NCBI GenBank assembly: GCA_030267565.1
Contig: BRXU01000054.1
Location: 62,001 to 126,000, forward strand
Reading direction: 5' to 3'
DNA from: Pleodorina starrii
Taxonomy: Eukaryota > Chlorophyta > Chlorophyceae > Chlamydomonadales > Volvocaceae
DNA length: 64,000 bases
The position numbers and the translations under genes are program-made. Below the pieces are notes generated by a model. It was not told the DNA's origin and did no database searches. It saw nothing but the letters and a program-made list of their open reading frames with translations. Below, one piece after another: positions 1 to 11,361 of this stretch; the first letter of the stretch is position 1; each line of letters opens with the position of its first letter.

Positions 1-2551
1 ACAGGGCTCGCATTCGGGGGTGAAGGCATCCTCCGAGGATGTGCGCCCCGGAGTCGAGATGGTTGCACAGGGGGCAGTGTCCTAACGACGCGGGGCATCC
101 AGGTGCCAATGGTTTCTTAAATCGGTTCGCCAGCTTGGCGCTCCATAGCTGGCCATACAGGTAGTCGAAGCATCGTTTGACATGCTTGTGTCGACCCGCC
201 TTGCGCTGTAAAGTTCGAGTGCTGGTGCTTATGTCAAGGTCGGGCAGGGTGTTGGCGACGTATTTAATGTAATCTGTTTCGTTCGTGTATCCCGAGAGAG
301 TCTCCGGGTTGACCAAGGACTCGATACCGCGGTTAAGGTCGTTAGCATAGTGCCCAGCATTCTTCTCAGGCCCAGCCATTTTCCGCAGCCACCAGTGTTG
401 GCTTCGTGGATTATTGTCTGAGGTTTCGGTTGCGCTCAGCGCTTCGGGGTCCAGCTTGGAGAGTCCCCGCGCGGCTTGTACGGCTGCTTTGTCCGCTTTC
501 TCGTTGTACGTTACCCCAGTGTGGGCTTTCACTTTAAGCAAAGAAGTCTTCAGGTTACAGGCCGCTCGTCGTTTAAGTATTAATACGATTTGCTCAAGCA
601 GCGCCTTATGCTTACTAAGCTGAAGCTTATGTGGATTGTTTATCATCTTTTTAATGAGATGTAGAGACGCGGCAGAATCCGTCCAGATAGTTAGGTGAGC
701 TTCGTCGTGCAGCGTGCCTCTGCGCATCTGGAGACCCTGATGGATGGCACTCAGTTCGCACCGTGTGATAGTTTGGCAGCCCTGGTGTCCTGCATTCACA
801 TCTATGTGGAGTGTTGTGTTGGTAAGTGCGTCAACCGCCGCGGCTCCCAGGAGATGTCTTTCCTCTTCGCCATCTTTAATCTTTTGCACTGACCCATCTG
901 TGTATATGGCGTCTTGGGCGTTGTATCGCAGCGCATATTTGGCAGAAAATGCCAGGAACGTGGCGCTTCCCTCTTCCGTGGGGATGTTGTCGCACGTACG
1001 GGAGGGCACCGCCGCGGCGGGTGGCTTCTCGGTCATACTGCGCACCCGCTTGCGCACCCATTGGGGGGGTGTCCAGGAGAGGGCGGGGCCAGTGGCGACG
1101 TGGCGGGCTGCCGTCATAGCAAGCGCTCGGCGGAGGCTGGTACCGTAAGCGCGGCCGGATTCATTGCTAACCAGGAGTAGGGTGAGTCCGTTTGGGTAGG
1201 GTTTTGGAGCGTCTACGCTCACTTCGCTGTAGAGGTCCCCCGTTCCTGAAAATGCGTCTATTGTACCGATCATAGTGACCAGCGGGTGGGTGAGGTAGCG
1301 GGTGTAGGGCGCCGTTTGGGACGTGGGCAGCAGGAGTAGGGTAGCGGTGGGGTTATCTGTGTTCCGTGTCGCGTCGGCCCAGCCTAGCGCCCATCGCAGT
1401 GCATGATGCCCCTCGTCCGGCTTAGGTTCAGGGTGCGCAACGGATATGCCCGTGCACGGTTGCGAATACGCGTCGTGGTTGGCTCCGAAGAGCTGATCTT
1501 CTGGGTACCGCGAGTAGTAGATGGCGGTGCTGTCTGCTACGTTGAGGGGGGATGCAAAGCGCTCTGTTGCGGCGCCCAGCGCGGTCATGAGGCGTTTCAT
1601 CAGCCGTTCAGATATCCTCCGCTCATGGGCCTCTCGAATGGGGTGTGCTTTGGTGCCCCCTCCGTCCCGATACCGCAGGAGGAGGCGTGCGACATCCTCC
1701 GCGAAGCCACCCGCGGCCGCGATCTGTGCGTGCTCTTCCGGGCGTTTCTGTTGGGCGTCGCTGTACCGGAGCCACAGGCTGCGGAGGCGGCTTGCCGACA
1801 GCTGGCCGACGCAGCGCCCTTGGGGATCGTATACGAATGCCATCCCAATGGCTTGCAGTCCATCGGGTATGTCCCCACTGCCGTCCCATGGTACATGCCT
1901 GTGTGTGCCGTTACGATTGCCAATTTGGACCGTGTATCGCCCGGGCGGGTGGATGTCCCGGTCCGGGTTACCCGGTTGCACGTTGATTTCAACAAACTGC
2001 CTTAGGAGACGTTGGCCTCGGGTCGCGTTGAGGCATTCAGTCTCCCATCTGCCTTGCTGTTGCCATTCCGTCAGGTGGCGGTCACGTGCATTTTCCATTC
2101 GATCGGGGTCCTGTTCGGCCTCCATGGCGCGCCGATGCCGGAATGCATTCCGCAGCTCTGTCCAGTTGTCTTGCGAGGCCAGTCGCAATTCTTCATCTTC
2201 GGTGGGAGCCCATTCTACCTCGACTATCGTTTCGGGGTGGGTGGGGTCGGTGGGGGATTCGTACCGGTGCACCGCCTTGGGGTGGTAACCATTCTCGGTG
2301 TACAGTGCTATTGCCCCTTTAGTGATGACAGTACGTTCCCATTCAACCCGGTAGTATGTTCGGTGTGTGTCTCGGGTAGCCGAGTCGGTTGTGCGTTGTC
2401 GCTTGGGTTTCGGAGTGCTGACGGCGACCCGCTTGCGGATTTCCGCTTTGATACAGGCCACCCTCTCTTGGTCCCCGAAGAGAAGCTGTGTGATGCTTAG
2501 GCCATATTGGACAGGTGTCCCCGCAGGCCACGCCGTCTCCCCATGGAGCAT
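1..2551 (-). CDS. retroelement protein with PCIF1-like region, RNase H and Zn motif (partial)
   Basis: One frame stays open from about 2662 to the left edge, over 850 codons, so the C-terminus is missing. The first in-frame Met is at 2551 (upstream stop at 2663-2665); the start is a choice, not proven. Around residue 330 (plus 1541-1558) lies FASPLN, followed by an FGANHDAYS stretch and an AHPEP motif, then LLLLP. That order resembles the PCIF1/CAPAM adenosine N6-methyltransferase fold, in which the catalytic motif is NPPF. Around residues 545-700 is an RNase HI domain: AIYTDGS, ELSAIHQGL, WTDSAAS and KVKAHTGVTYNEKADKAA carry the acidic catalytic residues and the His. At about residue 820 a CPLCNHLDSGAH...C Zn-binding motif follows. 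RNase H plus this motif is typical of retroelements; a reverse transcriptase is not visible and may lie beyond position 1. RNase H is certain; the PCIF1 relationship is inferred from motifs. Confidence 0.85.
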   Translation of the reverse strand, partial: MLHGETAWPAGTPVQYGLSITQLLFGDQERVACIKAEIRKRVAVSTPKPKRQRTTDSATRDTHRTYYRVEWERTVITKGAIALYTENGYHPKAVHRYESPTDPTHPETIVEVEWAPTEDEELRLASQDNWTELRNAFRHRRAMEAEQDPDRMENARDRHLTEWQQQGRWETECLNATRGQRLLRQFVEINVQPGNPDRDIHPPGRYTVQIGNRNGTHRHVPWDGSGDIPDGLQAIGMAFVYDPQGRCVGQLSASRLRSLWLRYSDAQQKRPEEHAQIAAAGGFAEDVARLLLRYRDGGGTKAHPIREAHERRISERLMKRLMTALGAATERFASPLNVADSTAIYYSRYPEDQLFGANHDAYSQPCTGISVAHPEPKPDEGHHALRWALGWADATRNTDNPTATLLLLPTSQTAPYTRYLTHPLVTMIGTIDAFSGTGDLYSEVSVDAPKPYPNGLTLLLVSNESGRAYGTSLRRALAMTAARHVATGPALSWTPPQWVRKRVRSMTEKPPAAAVPSRTCDNIPTEEGSATFLAFSAKYALRYNAQDAIYTDGSVQKIKDGEEERHLLGAAAVDALTNTTLHIDVNAGHQGCQTITRCELSAIHQGLQMRRGTLHDEAHLTIWTDSAASLHLIKKMINNPHKLQLSKHKALLEQIVLILKRRAACNLKTSLLKVKAHTGVTYNEKADKAAVQAARGLSKLDPEALSATETSDNNPRSQHWWLRKMAGPEKNAGHYANDLNRGIESLVNPETLSGYTNETDYIKYVANTLPDLDISTSTRTLQRKAGRHKHVKRCFDYLYGQLWSAKLANRFKKPLAPGCPASLGHCPLCNHLDSGAHILGGCLHPRMRAL

Positions 2552-4415
2552 CTGGAGGAGCCGTTCGGCGGAGCCCACTTTGGACGTGAGGCCCCGGTGG
2601 AGCGGGTGGCGCAGGATTCGTGGATTGGACGATGATATATGGATTGATGGCCCATGGGTCGGTCAGCGTGAGGAGCGATGGCGGGACGCCGAACGCAGCA
2701 GCTAGCTGCTGGCTACCTATCTACGCGCGGCACATATATACATCACTTACATGCAGCGGACGCACCAGATATCAGAATAAGAAGAAGAACTGCCAAACAA
2801 GCCGAAAAGGAGACGACTCGGAGACGGCGGACGGCGGCGACTCCGAGATGGAGGGCGATTGAGCGTCCGTCGCGGCGACGGAAAGCCATGGCGCGCGCGG
2901 CGAATGCTACGCGGAAGTCGGGCGAGCGATCGATCCGCGCGATTTACTAGGATATGCTGGCGTGTGCTTCGACTCGTAGCCGGTAGGTTTTGCCGATCGA
3001 GAGGGCCGATTCACGTCGTCGCGTCGCTGCTGTTCGTAGGAGCCGGAGCAGCCTGCTGCTTTATTTGGTGCAGCCCCGAGTGATGTCGGTTAGTTGGACC
3101 CGAGCGAGTAAGTATGTGCCCACTGCTGCCTTTACTTTGAAGGCTGCGTGCTGCGTGCTGGGCTGATGAAGTGAGTTCGTTGTTTGTAATCTCGCTCGGG
3201 CGGTGATTCGTATCGTCCGTACCTCGCTAGGTGTGTGAGTCACAACATCCTTTATTTCATTCGTCGCGCGGGCCATCCCCGTCCGTACCGCAGGGTTGGG
3301 CGTGCTCGCTGCTGACCGGTCAAGGTAATAAGGTGACGAGGTTGGTTGGCGATCATCGGCGACAGGATTTGGTGTCGGAATGAAGGCGGCGGCGGTTGAG
3401 GGAGGACGCAGGGTGTATGTCACCGACGTACGTCGTCAATGCATGTGGGATTGATGATAAGGGCATGAGGCGCCTGCATTCAGCGCCCTCTATCTGTGCA
3501 TATGTGCTTGATAAATTGGACTGAACCGCAATCCCCAAAGGTTGAACGCTGAGCAAGCAAGTGCACCCTCCAACGAAAGCGAATGACGAATGCACAACAG
3601 GCCGCCCGCAACCGCAAGTAAGGTTCCCGCTGACGGACGGACACTGCAGATAGAAGCCGTCGGTAACATGTATGTTTGACCTTGTCTATTGATCTACGGC
3701 AACATACAGCAAATGATGAGCGAGTGCTCAATACATCCAAAATAAAGGCATCAAAGCTTTTAACCTATCCGTCGAGCGACGCGGCGGGCTTACAGACCTT
3801 ATTACGAGTGAGCGAGGAACCCGTGCGTGCTCGCTCTCCATCCGTCCGTCCTCGTCCTCCGACACGCTCCAAGGCCGCCGGCGGCGGCGGTCGTCAACCT
3901 TGCCATCTAGTCTAGATAGTTTCGCAAGACCTACCGGCACTGCGGTACCACGTACAAGCTGTAACAGCGACATGCAATCGGGACACATACAAATGCCCGT
4001 CACGCATAAGCCTGCTGCCTATTTACATACATCCAGACTAAAACTCAGCACGCGTAATCAAAAGCGACTTTGGATAGATTTTCCAAACTGCGTGTATCAT
4101 TTGCACATACATCTAATAATTTTCAACCTCGATCGCTGCACAGAAGCAGCAAGCCAGACGTAACGAATAGCGGCAGACGACGACGCCGCGCAGCACCTCG
4201 CTCGTGCTCGCTTGCTTGCTTGCCTCCGCACATACACGAGTTTTTGTGCCTCGATCGGCCGGTAGGTGCTGGACCTTCGTCTAATCTAATCTCCCCGCTG
4301 ATTATTTGGCTCTTCGCCGATATCAAGTAATAAATAAAGCGGCTTTATTTCGTTATTCGCCCATATCCATCCGCTAGCTTCCACTTTATAACATTCGCCC
4401 GCCGCAGATAGAGCC
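2552..4415. other. intergenic; no supported gene
   Basis: This stretch separates the retroelement ORF from the CAP-protein gene. Its left part (to about 3000) is still GC-rich and may be the 5' portion of the retroelement, but no frame shows a recognisable domain. The right part is lower in GC, with homopurine and CGCTCG-type simple runs. I see nothing else in it. Confidence 0.5.
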
Positions 4416-6616
4416 ATGGCTTTCCGCCGCCGCTCTGCCGCTGCTGGCTCAACAATATTCGGCGTCGTCGTTCCTCTCGGGATCGCCACCGCCGCTCCTT
4501 CTACGGCCTTTGCTGCTGGTTTGGCGATCCTTCTGCTGCTGGCATCTACGGCCGCGCGTGAGTCATGATGATGCATGTACATATATACTGCTGCGCGTAG
4601 ATATATAGATACCTGCGATAGAGCGACGGCGATGCTCGCGCGCGGCGATGCTCCTCACGTTGACCACTGACCCGTGGGTCGGTCATCAACCTTACGTACT
4701 TTTCAGCAGGTACGTAATAAGATTCGCACAGGCAACCTAACACGCAGCCAGCAATCTAGCTACGTAGCCGCACAAAGCGGTGCGAGAGCCTCCATGCATG
4801 CATGCATTCGGCGGCAGCTTCGCTCGCTCGCTCGCTCGCTCGGGGTCCCAATGCAAAGTGCCGCGCCAAACACAAACATTACCGGTATTGTCATCATCAA
4901 CACACCGGTCTGTTCAGGAGAGCGAATCCCATGCACATATGCATGCACCCTCGGTCGGCTATATATTACACGCACTTTGTTAATGGTTCCTTGATATCTA
5001 TGACGTGCGCACTCGCTCCCTTGCTTACTCCTTCCAGTCTATCTCCCACGCATCCGCCCACGTACACCGCGCGCCAACGCCGCCCTACCTTCCTTGTTTC
5101 GCTCCGCTCCTGCCCTGCCTGCTGCGACTGCGCGTCCTCGCTCCGCTCGCAGCGGCGGCGGCCAAGGCCAGCAGCAGCAATAGGAAGCTGATGCTGCAGG
5201 GAAGCGACGACTACTACTCCTATTACAGCGCTGGGGCCGGATATGGCCCTGCCGGCACCTACTACACCCCTACTACTCCAACCACTGACTACACCTTTCC
5301 GCAAACCGAGCCCGGTACGTACGTAAGGTCGACGTATGTACTTGGCCGTACGTGCAGGCGTTACGCGGGCGGCGTGCGGCGGTACACGTTACAACGAATA
5401 AACGAATCTTTCGCACGAGTGTGTGTATGTATGTGGAGCATCCGCAAGGGCGGGGAAACCCTGCTGCTGCTGCCAGCAGCAGCAGGCTGCTTGGAGTACG
5501 TTAGCCGCCCCAGCTGGAAACCATAATCGTCCTGCCCCGATCGATTGAGCTGACAGGAATTCTGTCAGGGCGATCCATCTACCTACATGCATGTGGATCC
5601 GAGTGCTAAGAACATACATGCGTTTATTTTTCACCGGGCACGAAGCTCGCTGCTCCATACGTACGATACCCGTACCGACCGGAAGTTGCCCTTTAGTAGA
5701 TAGCTAGGTAGTGCAAGAAGCGACAACGCGCCTGCTGGCTGGCTGGCTGACTGGATGACTGTCTGGCTGCACGCACGCGCACACCCACGCACGCAGGCGG
5801 TGGGGCTGGCGGCTATGGCGGCTGCGAGGACCCCGATGCGGCTCTGTCCACCACCAACCAATACCGGGCTATCCACGGCGCCCCGGCCCTGTCCTGGAGC
5901 GATGGGCTGGCGAGCGAGGCGCAGGTAAATAAATACACATCGATGTACTGCGTGCTTACCTGGCGGACGCGCGCCTGTATGCATACTTGCATGGGGTTTA
6001 ACGAATTCGTAGATAGAAATTTATTCGTAGTAGTGTGCGTGCGTGGTTCGTGGTGCGTGGTGGTAAGGAGAAACCGATTGATTATGAGGGCAGAAGGGGT
6101 CTTATATCTAGCTACTCGCGCATACATACGTACAAGTAATAAACCACGCAGTCAACCGCAGGCGGTCTATCGATTCCCGCCTGTCTGCCTACATACCCTA
6201 CCCTACCTACCCTACCTACCCTACCCTACCCTACCCTACCTGCGCTGCACTGCCTGTAGAACTTGGCGCAGAGTCTTGCCAACAGCGGCTGCTACTTGCA
6301 GCACTCGGGCAGCCCAGGCGAGAGCCTTTACATGTACTCTTACAGCGGGGGCGTGAGTCTGAACTGTGAAAACGCCGTACAGACTTGGTACAGCGAGGAG
6401 AGCAACTACATGTATTCGTACACCCCCTGGAGCGACAACTCACTTCAAGCCACCGGTCACTTCACTCAGCTGGTGTGGAAGAGCACCAGCGAGGTGGGGT
6501 GCGGCGCGGCTGCGGGAAACGGCGGAACCTGCTACGTGGTCGCGTGCCGCTACTGGCCCCCAGGCAACACAAGGGGAGATGAGGAGTACCTCATGAACGT
6601 CGAGCCACCGCAGTAG
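4416..6616 (+). CDS. secreted CAP/PR-1 (SCP-like) family protein
   Basis: Four exons join in phase: 4416-4557, 5153-5314, 5797-5924, 6260-6616, giving 262 residues. Exon 1 encodes basic residues and a hydrophobic run (LAILLLLASTAA) that looks like a signal peptide or anchor. Exon 2 gives a Tyr/Thr/Gly-rich spacer. From about residue 105 the CAP domain begins (CEDPDAALSTTNQYR). The motif QHSGSPGESLYM corresponds to the HxxxGE(N/S)L segment, HFTQLVWKST followed by VGCG is the CAP1 signature, and CRYWPPGNTRGD is CAP2. Cysteines in the domain are consistent with disulfides in a secreted protein. Plant PR-1 and algal cell-wall-associated CAP proteins share this fold; the ligand is unknown. The start was chosen because exon 1 gives a signal-like N-terminus, has a strong donor (GTGAGT) and joins exon 2 in phase. 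Confidence 0.88.
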
Positions 6617-8662
6617 CTATGGATGAATGCACCAGCAGCCGTGCGTGGGATAAATCCGCAGTAGGGAAATGCACTAGGTCATCGTCAGATAATGGACAAC
6701 CGCCTGTCGGTCAGCTATCTATTGATAAAGGAGGGCGCCGCTGCTGTCTATCTATCTGCGCGTGGCCGCCTGCTAGGAGCTAGCGAGGGCCTGCTGCTGC
6801 TGAAGCAAGGATGGCTGGAATGATAATAATAAATAATAGTGATGGGACGAAGCCTGGCCGTGTTGCTGCTGCTGCCTGCGCGTGCAGCAGCATGCAGCAG
6901 TGCACGTAATACCGGTACAATAATCCGATCGATCAAAGCATTTATCACGTATGTACGTATGTCATCGATCATGTATACATTGCCAATTGGATCGATGGAT
7001 CGATGGATCGATGTATGTACAATTATTCCGAGTCTCGGTCGATCGATAATAACAAGGTGGGCTCGTGTGTACTGTATTGTTGGTTGTTTTTTGCGTTATA
7101 ATAACGGAATTCTCTGATATGAATCGTCGCGCTGCTCGCTCGTTGCAAGTTCGTTATCTATCAATACAAAATAACTACTGTTGTACATATTCGTAGTATA
7201 AAGGTATGCACAAATAACGCTGGGAGAAACCCCAGCAGCTTCGTTTTTATAAGGAGGCAGGCGCGGCGGCATACATGGCGGGAAGTAAGCTGCGGCAGCG
7301 AGGGCTCATATATACAATACCGCGCACGTGCCCGCTCATGCGCGTGCGTGTGCCCATGCGCCGAGTAGTTGGTTGTTGCATGTACAAATAAACTGCCTTC
7401 GGGCGGCGGCGGGGTAGGTATAGCTCCTGGATGGGTGGGTGGATGCAACATCTATCCGCCGCACGACAGGCGCAGAGCTGGGTTGCTGCTGCACGTTTTA
7501 ACCGCGCATAACCTGTGGGAAGCGAATTACCCGTCCGTGAGCGGCAAGTTCGGTCGTTGGTGGGGCATCGAGGGGAGCTGCTTGGCTGACCAAAATGCAA
7601 CCAATAACGGTAGTGAGGTTCCCGTGTCTCGACCATCCCTTACGTGTACTTGGGAAACAGATAGCCGCTAATGTGATTCCTATCTAAGCTTTCGAGTACC
7701 CAAACCCCTGTTTCAGTAAACCGGTAGGCGGTGACGTTTCTCCGGTACCCAGTCGCGAGAATCCTAGCGCCGGCCGGATGGAGGAATCCTGAACACGGTC
7801 GGAGGAATCCTAGCCCCCGGTCGGGGGAATCCGTTGGAAGCCAGGAGGTACCCGTTTCAAGATTAGAGGATTTTTATACTCAAAAACATTAAATGATTAA
7901 GCGAGTACGGGTAACCCGTGACACCACACTCCGGGAATCCTACCCGGTGAGTACCCTCAGGCACGACTGTGTGCGTGCCCGGCACGCACACACCACGGCA
8001 GGGCCTGCCGTGGTTGTCGTACGTCCGTCGGCACGCACGCACTTGCTGCGCTGGCTACCCCCTGCGATGCTGCCTCATGGGCCAGCTATCGCTAGCAGCA
8101 GCAGAGCGAGGACGAGCGATGGCGGCGTTGCGTGTACGTATGACCCCGCGCGGCAGTCAAGGTGGCTAGCTGGGTCGCACGCACGCACGTGGCTCAATGC
8201 TGCATGCATACCCGGCACCTGGGCGGGTACTACATAGTATGTACATACGTACGTACGTACGAAACGACGGATGGCAGGAGCGAGTCCGGTCATGTACATA
8301 CTGCAGCCACGCAGCCAGCTGGCTGCGTGGCTGGTGCTTGGCTGGTTGTACAGCGTACATACAAACGTGGCGGGTGCGGCTTTCATGTTTGTAACATACA
8401 GCTTTATTCCTTGTTGAGCGCTGGCTTACTTCAGGATAGGCCGCGTCAACAGCAGCTTCCTCGCACGGATTAGGACGAAGCCGGCGGTATAAAGCGGTGG
8501 AGTGGTCGAGCCCGCTGCAACGAGAGTAATACGGGCCCGCCGGGATATCAGGGTACTTCAGGGCTTATAGGAAATTGTCCTGGCCTCCCAGCAGGCCTCC
8601 CCCTGTTTTCACATGCAGTCCGTCGCGGCCGTTTTGACGGACGACGCTGCTGGACGTCCGTA
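6617..8662. other. intergenic; simple repeats only
   Basis: No coding segment with domain features is visible. The stretch holds short GATC/TACG/GCAC tandem runs, a GAATCC-containing degenerate short repeat near 7760-7860, and inverted CAGCCACGCAGCCAG-type runs near 8303-8335. A TGTAA motif occurs at about 8390, far from the CAP-gene stop, so its link to that gene is uncertain. Confidence 0.5.
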
Positions 8663-8670
8663 CGTACTCG
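8663..8670. repeat. target-site duplication, left copy
   Basis: CGTACTCG directly abuts the left TAGGGTTGGC terminus of the hAT-like element and matches 10909-10916 exactly. Confidence 0.85.
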
Positions 8671-10908
8671 TAGGGTTGGCAAAAATACTATTTTCCCGAG
8701 GACGTATAGTAATATGTAGTACTACATAGTACTATATATAGTAAATAGTACTAGATTACTATTTACTATCTGGGGAACATTCTCTTGGGTAGGGGACCCG
8801 TACACCCACCCGTTTTGGCTGAAAATAACACCATTGGAATCCTCTTTATGAATACTTCCTAGATTTAATTTTACTTTCTGAAAGGGAGCCCTCTGGGGTA
8901 CCTTACAGCCCGTTTAGAGTCGGACGCCCCGGGAGTCCCCCGTCCAGTCCGCGTGGAAGTGCCAGACACACCTCAGACTGACCCCAGATAGTCACGGGCA
9001 GTTTATGCCAAACACGAAGCACCTCTGGTCGATCGCTAAAGAACCAAAATCTGCAATAACCCGAACGTCCCCGCCAGAACTCCACCAAAACCCCACCAAA
9101 TCTACGGCAAACCCCACCAAATCTTCGGCAAACCCCACCCAATCCACGGCAAACCCCACCCAATCCACGCCAAACCCCACCCAATCCACGGCAAACCCCA
9201 CCCAATCCACGGCAAAACCCACCCAATCCACGGCAAACCCCACCCAATCCACGACAACCCCCACCCAATCCACGGCAAACCCCACCAAATCTACGGCAAA
9301 CCCCACCAAATCTTCGGCAAACCCCACCCAATCCACGGCAAACCCCACCCAATCCACGGCAAACCCCACCCAATCCACGGCAAACCCCACCCAATCCACG
9401 GCAAACTCCACCAAATCCACGGGGAACTTCGTCGAACCCCAACCGGCGTCAAAGCGTGCACACTCGATGTGCTGCCTGCCGTTACACACTTCGAATTCTA
9501 AATATAAGACGGCGGCGGCCGTCCTGCCGGTTGCCACATATAGTAAAACGTACTATGTCGGGGTCCCGATAGTACTACATATTACTATATTATAGTATAC
9601 TATAATACTCTGTACGGCTGTCGTAAATAGTACCATTTTTTGGGCGGGGCCCCAGCGCGAAGCGCCCAGGGGGGCCCCGCCCTGTAGGATTGCCCATGTC
9701 CGTGTGTGGGACGTGGGATCTGGGATCTGGCTGGGAAGTAATTGGACAAGTGTAGACTTTCGGCCAACGGAAAGGCTGCAGAAGTAAAACATTACATTCT
9801 TTATTGCACGGTAAATTTATTATTGGAACCCAACATCGAACGAGTACAAACCAGTTTGGCAGTCTCCATGGACCGAGGCCGAGGTCAAACCAACACCTCT
9901 CGGCCTATAATTAGTTCCAGAAGATCCATCGTTTCTCGAACTGGAATTATGACATGAAGGCGTGAAATGAATCTTCGTTTCGGAAACAAACTATGTTTGC
10001 ATTGCGAACATTCTTCCCGCGACCACACCACAGCAGCTCTGCTTGCCGGTCCGACCGACTTGAAGCACATTTCTATTATAAAGGTTGCAAGGAGCAAACC
10101 ATGAGGGGCAAACTGCTGGTTGTTGGACGCCAAGCCGCAAATGCACGCATGATGCAGCGGTCTTCTGCGGGCCGCCCAACAAGTCCAGTCGGCAACCTAG
10201 GGGATGGACTTCTACATTCCCTGTCCTAATGTTAAAGCAGTCAAGCCTCCTCTACGGCGAATACCTCAGTAGCGAAGCCTGTGCACTCTCGTCGGCAACT
10301 GCACGTCGTCGCAACCCTCGCAAACAGTCCCGCTGTCCTTCTATTGGCAAGTCAGCCTGCGTGATGTGCAAATGATACACTCCATGTCTACTGTCAAGTA
10401 ACTTCAGCCAATGCACTGGCCGGAAGAGTTGCACAGTGCCGAGACGGCGCGCGATGCTCAACATGGGTAGGATTGCTGAAGCCGCAGGCATTTCAGATAT
10501 AAAGCTCTGGCTGCCTATCAGCAGGAATGTCGACACTCTCACAGTTGACGCCCTCGCCGCTCGCTTTGGAAATGCCGTATTTCGGTCGATGCGCACATGC
10601 GCTCATGCACCCGACGGGATGACGCGCTTCGCGCGGCGCCGGCAGGCCTTGCTAACGACTCGGCTAGCAGGCATTTCGGGAAAAAGCTCTGGCTGTCTAT
10701 CAGCAGGAATGTCGGCACTCTCACACTTCACGCCCTCGCCGCCCTAGCACTCAACTTAACCCGTACGGATTTAGTGGGGCCCCGCCCTTTTTCCGGCTTC
10801 AAGGAAGCCGACACCAACCCCTTGTCGGCCTCCAACTAGTAAATAGTACTATAATAGTACTATACTATACTAATACTCTTTTCTAGTATAGTATCCCGGC
10901 CAACCCTA
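8671..10908. mobile_element. non-autonomous hAT-like DNA transposon, complete, with 8-bp target duplication
   Basis: The left end starts TAGGGTTGGC and the right end is its exact reverse complement, GCCAACCCTA. After a four-base mismatch both ends continue with ATACTAT. The element is flanked by an exact 8-bp direct repeat, CGTACTCG, at 8663-8670 and 10909-10916. Eight-bp duplications and termini of the form YARNG are hallmarks of hAT transposons. The 2.2-kb interior has no transposase ORF. It holds AT-rich inverted TAGTACTAT blocks near both ends and near 9570-9620, a minisatellite at 9079-9422, a GGGGCCCC-type palindrome near 9641-9682, and a segment at 10490-10560 repeated at 10672-10745. 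Mobilisation would need a transposase from elsewhere. Confidence 0.85.
9079..9422. repeat. 21-bp minisatellite
   Basis: About sixteen head-to-tail units of 21 bp, centred on CCCACCCAATCCACGGC, with variants in which CCC becomes CCA and ATCC becomes ATCT. Because 21 is a multiple of three, the array stays open in several frames (heptapeptide NPTQSTA on plus, Gly/Val-rich on minus). I treat those frames as artefacts. The array sits inside the hAT-like element. Confidence 0.9.
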
Positions 10909-10916
10909 CGTACTCG
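10909..10916. repeat. target-site duplication, right copy
   Basis: CGTACTCG directly follows the right GCCAACCCTA terminus of the hAT-like element and matches 8663-8670 exactly. Confidence 0.85.
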
Positions 10917-11318
10917 ACGTGCGTCAGTCACCAATGCAACACGGCCGTCCTATCTACCTTGCCACGCCCTACCTAATGACATTGCCTCTACCTCCCGCCC
11001 GCGCGCCCTCCGTCCATCCAAGAACGAGCGAATGGAGCGAAGTAAGGCGCTGGCGGCCTTTCTAGCCATCCAGCAAGCTCTTTCCTAGCTATACGCCCGT
11101 GCCTGTGCCTGTGCCCGTGCCTGTGCCCGTGCCGCCCGGCCCTGGGCAGAGTGATGAGGCCTCTTTACATACACGGCTCCCACCTGCCTTCCATCAAGGC
11201 CTTAGGGCCGTCCCTTTTACGGCTCATCATGACCACCGACGTGCCAGGCACACGATCACGCACAAGCTTTTGTTTCTAGCACACGCTCGCTCGACCGCTC
11301 GCCTACGTGTGTACACGC

Positions 11319-11361
<43 letters not shown>

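Noticed and set aside
8992..9595. Long ORFs on both strands over 8900-9600
   Set aside because: The openness comes from the 21-bp minisatellite; the flanks show no domain, start context or splice logic.
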